A stretch of DNA of 64,000 nucleotides from Streptomyces sp. Tue 6430. GTDB lineage: Bacteria; Actinomycetota; Actinomycetes; Streptomycetales; Streptomycetaceae. Positions 63,057 to 64,000 of this stretch are shown here, one piece after another. Within the stretch, counting starts at the first letter, position 1, and every line of letters begins with the position of its first letter. A model generated the notes under the pieces. It had not been told where the DNA came from, ran no database searches, and saw only the letters and a program-made list of their open reading frames with translations. The DNA is taken from NCBI GenBank assembly GCA_021568835.1, contig JAKGSH010000010.1, positions 1,736,001-1,800,000 of the forward strand, in the 5' to 3' direction. A program made the translations under genes and the position numbers.

Positions 63057-64000
63057 TCAGAAGGGTTCGAAGCCCTCGAACTCCTGGGTCGCCTCGTCGC
63101 GTTCGGCCTGGCGGTCGCGGCGGCGCTGGGTGGCCGGGCGCGGGGCCTCGAAGCGGTGGTCCTCGCCGCGGCGGCCGAGCATCTCGGCGCCGGCCGTCAT
63201 GGTCGGCTCCCAGTCGAAGACGACCGCGTTGTCCTCGGGGCCGATGGCGACGCCGTCGCCGGAGCGGGCGCCCGCCTTCATCAGCTCGTCCTCGACGCCG
63301 AGCCGGTTGAGCCGGTCGGCGAGGTAGCCGACGGCCTCGTCGTTGCTGAAGTCGGTCTGGCGCACCCAGCGTTCGGGCTTCTCGCCGCGGACGCGGAACA
63401 CCAGCTCCCCGTCGACCTCCTCGCGCGTGACGGTGAAACCGGCGTCGTCCACGGCCTTGGGCCGGATGACGATCCGGGTGGCCTCCTCCTTCGGCTTCGC
63501 GGCGCGCGCCTTGGCGACGATGTCGGCCAGCGCGAACGACAGCTCCTTGAGCCCCAGGTGCGCCACCGCCGATACCTCGAAGACGCGGTACCCGCGCGCC
63601 TCCAGGTCCGGCCGCACCATCTCCGCGAGGTCCTTGCCGTCCGGTACGTCGATCTTGTTCAGGACGACGACGCGCGGGCGGTTGCCGAGCCCGCCGTACT
63701 GGCGCAGCTCCTCCTCGATGATGTCGAGGTCGGAGACCGGGTCGCGCTCGGACTCCAGGGTCGCCGTGTCCAGGACGTGCACGAGCACGCTGCACCGCTC
63801 GACGTGGCGCAGGAACTCCAGGCCGAGGCCCTTGCCCTGGCTGGCGCCCGGGATGAGGCCGGGGACGTCGGCGATGGTGTAGACGGTCGACCCCGCGGTG
63901 ACGACACCGAGGTTCGGCACGAGGGTGGTGAACGGGTAGTCGGCGATCTTCGGCTTGGCGGCGCTCAGCACCGAGATCAGGGACGACTTGCCGGCGCTCG
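63057..64000 (-). CDS. obgE: GTPase ObgE, C-terminal part (5' end beyond window)
   Basis: Ribosome-assembly/stress GTPase. The window holds the G-domain from SSAGKSSLISVLSAAK (P-loop end) on, DVPGLIPGAS (G3), NKIDVPDG (G4), and the C-terminal OCT domain (about the last 130 residues) ending in a charged tail (FEGFEPF). The N-terminal glycine-rich Obg domain is missing, cut at 64000, not truncated in the genome. In many actinobacteria it sits beside proB; here the wall-polymer cluster lies between. Confidence 0.94.
   Translation of the reverse strand, partial: SAGKSSLISVLSAAKPKIADYPFTTLVPNLGVVTAGSTVYTIADVPGLIPGASQGKGLGLEFLRHVERCSVLVHVLDTATLESERDPVSDLDIIEEELRQYGGLGNRPRVVVLNKIDVPDGKDLAEMVRPDLEARGYRVFEVSAVAHLGLKELSFALADIVAKARAAKPKEEATRIVIRPKAVDDAGFTVTREEVDGELVFRVRGEKPERWVRQTDFSNDEAVGYLADRLNRLGVEDELMKAGARSGDGVAIGPEDNAVVFDWEPTMTAGAEMLGRRGEDHRFEAPRPATQRRRDRQAERDEATQEFEGFEPF

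Noticed and set aside
1..64000. Widespread pseudogenisation
   Set aside because: All frame breaks are single-base deficits in G/C runs with full family conservation on both sides, so sequence error is the simpler reading.

Overview
High-GC actinobacterial chromosome, almost certainly Streptomyces. The third-position GC bias is extreme, many starts are GTG, adjacent genes often overlap by 4 bp (ATGA or GTGA), and the run hrcA-dnaJ, hemW, lepA, rpsT, holA, comEA-comEC, leuS, rsfS, nadD, proA, proB, obgE is the conserved Streptomyces core order. I see no mobile elements, rRNA or CRISPR.

Layout. 1-4.2 kb: sugar-acid cluster (PfkB kinase, glucarate dehydratase-type enzyme) divergent from an MFS transporter. 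4.4-10.1 kb: adenine/adenosine deaminase, RNase Z, HIT hydrolase and a tricorn-type protease. 10.1-13.1 kb: small secreted and hypothetical proteins, RsmE, nitronate monooxygenase-like protein. 13.1-15.4 kb: dnaJ-hrcA under a CIRCE operator. 15.5-25.4 kb: metallo-hydrolase, DUF3097-type protein, HemW, a multidomain PP2C phosphatase, acyl-CoA ligase, LepA and S20. 25.5-34.7 kb: SnoaL-like protein, HolA, arylamine N-acetyltransferase, ComEC/ComEA, DegV and a membrane protein. 34.9-38 kb: leuS, preceded by a Leu-rich leader peptide and an intrinsic terminator that together look like a ribosome-mediated attenuator. 38.2-41.1 kb: a membrane cytochrome-like protein translationally coupled to an Nqo1-like flavoprotein fused to a [3Fe-4S] ferredoxin; this is the least explained two-gene system here. 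41.2-44.5 kb: two identical tRNA-Ala(GGC) genes flanking two zinc-ribbon proteins, an MFS pump and its likely regulator. 44.6-48.2 kb: phosphatase, RsfS, a diverged LCP/LytR_C protein and NadD. 48.3-52 kb: small membrane proteins, an M48 protease and two membrane proteins sharing an N-terminal motif. 52-55.4 kb: proA and proB. 55.6-62.3 kb: a cell-wall glycopolymer (teichoic-acid-type) cluster between proB and obgE. 63.1 kb to the end: obgE, cut by the window edge.

A striking property of the sequence itself is that at least 16 frame breaks occur in 12 otherwise intact genes, and every one is explained by one missing base in a G or C run. I read these as consensus errors rather than decay, and give the gene spans as they would be after correction.

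The genes combine housekeeping functions (translation, proline synthesis, NAD, heme chaperone, heat shock) with envelope biogenesis. The LCP-type protein, the CDP-ribitol-type enzyme, the CDP-glycerol-transferase-type enzyme, the pyruvyltransferase-like protein and the family 2 glycosyltransferase may together make and attach a wall polymer.
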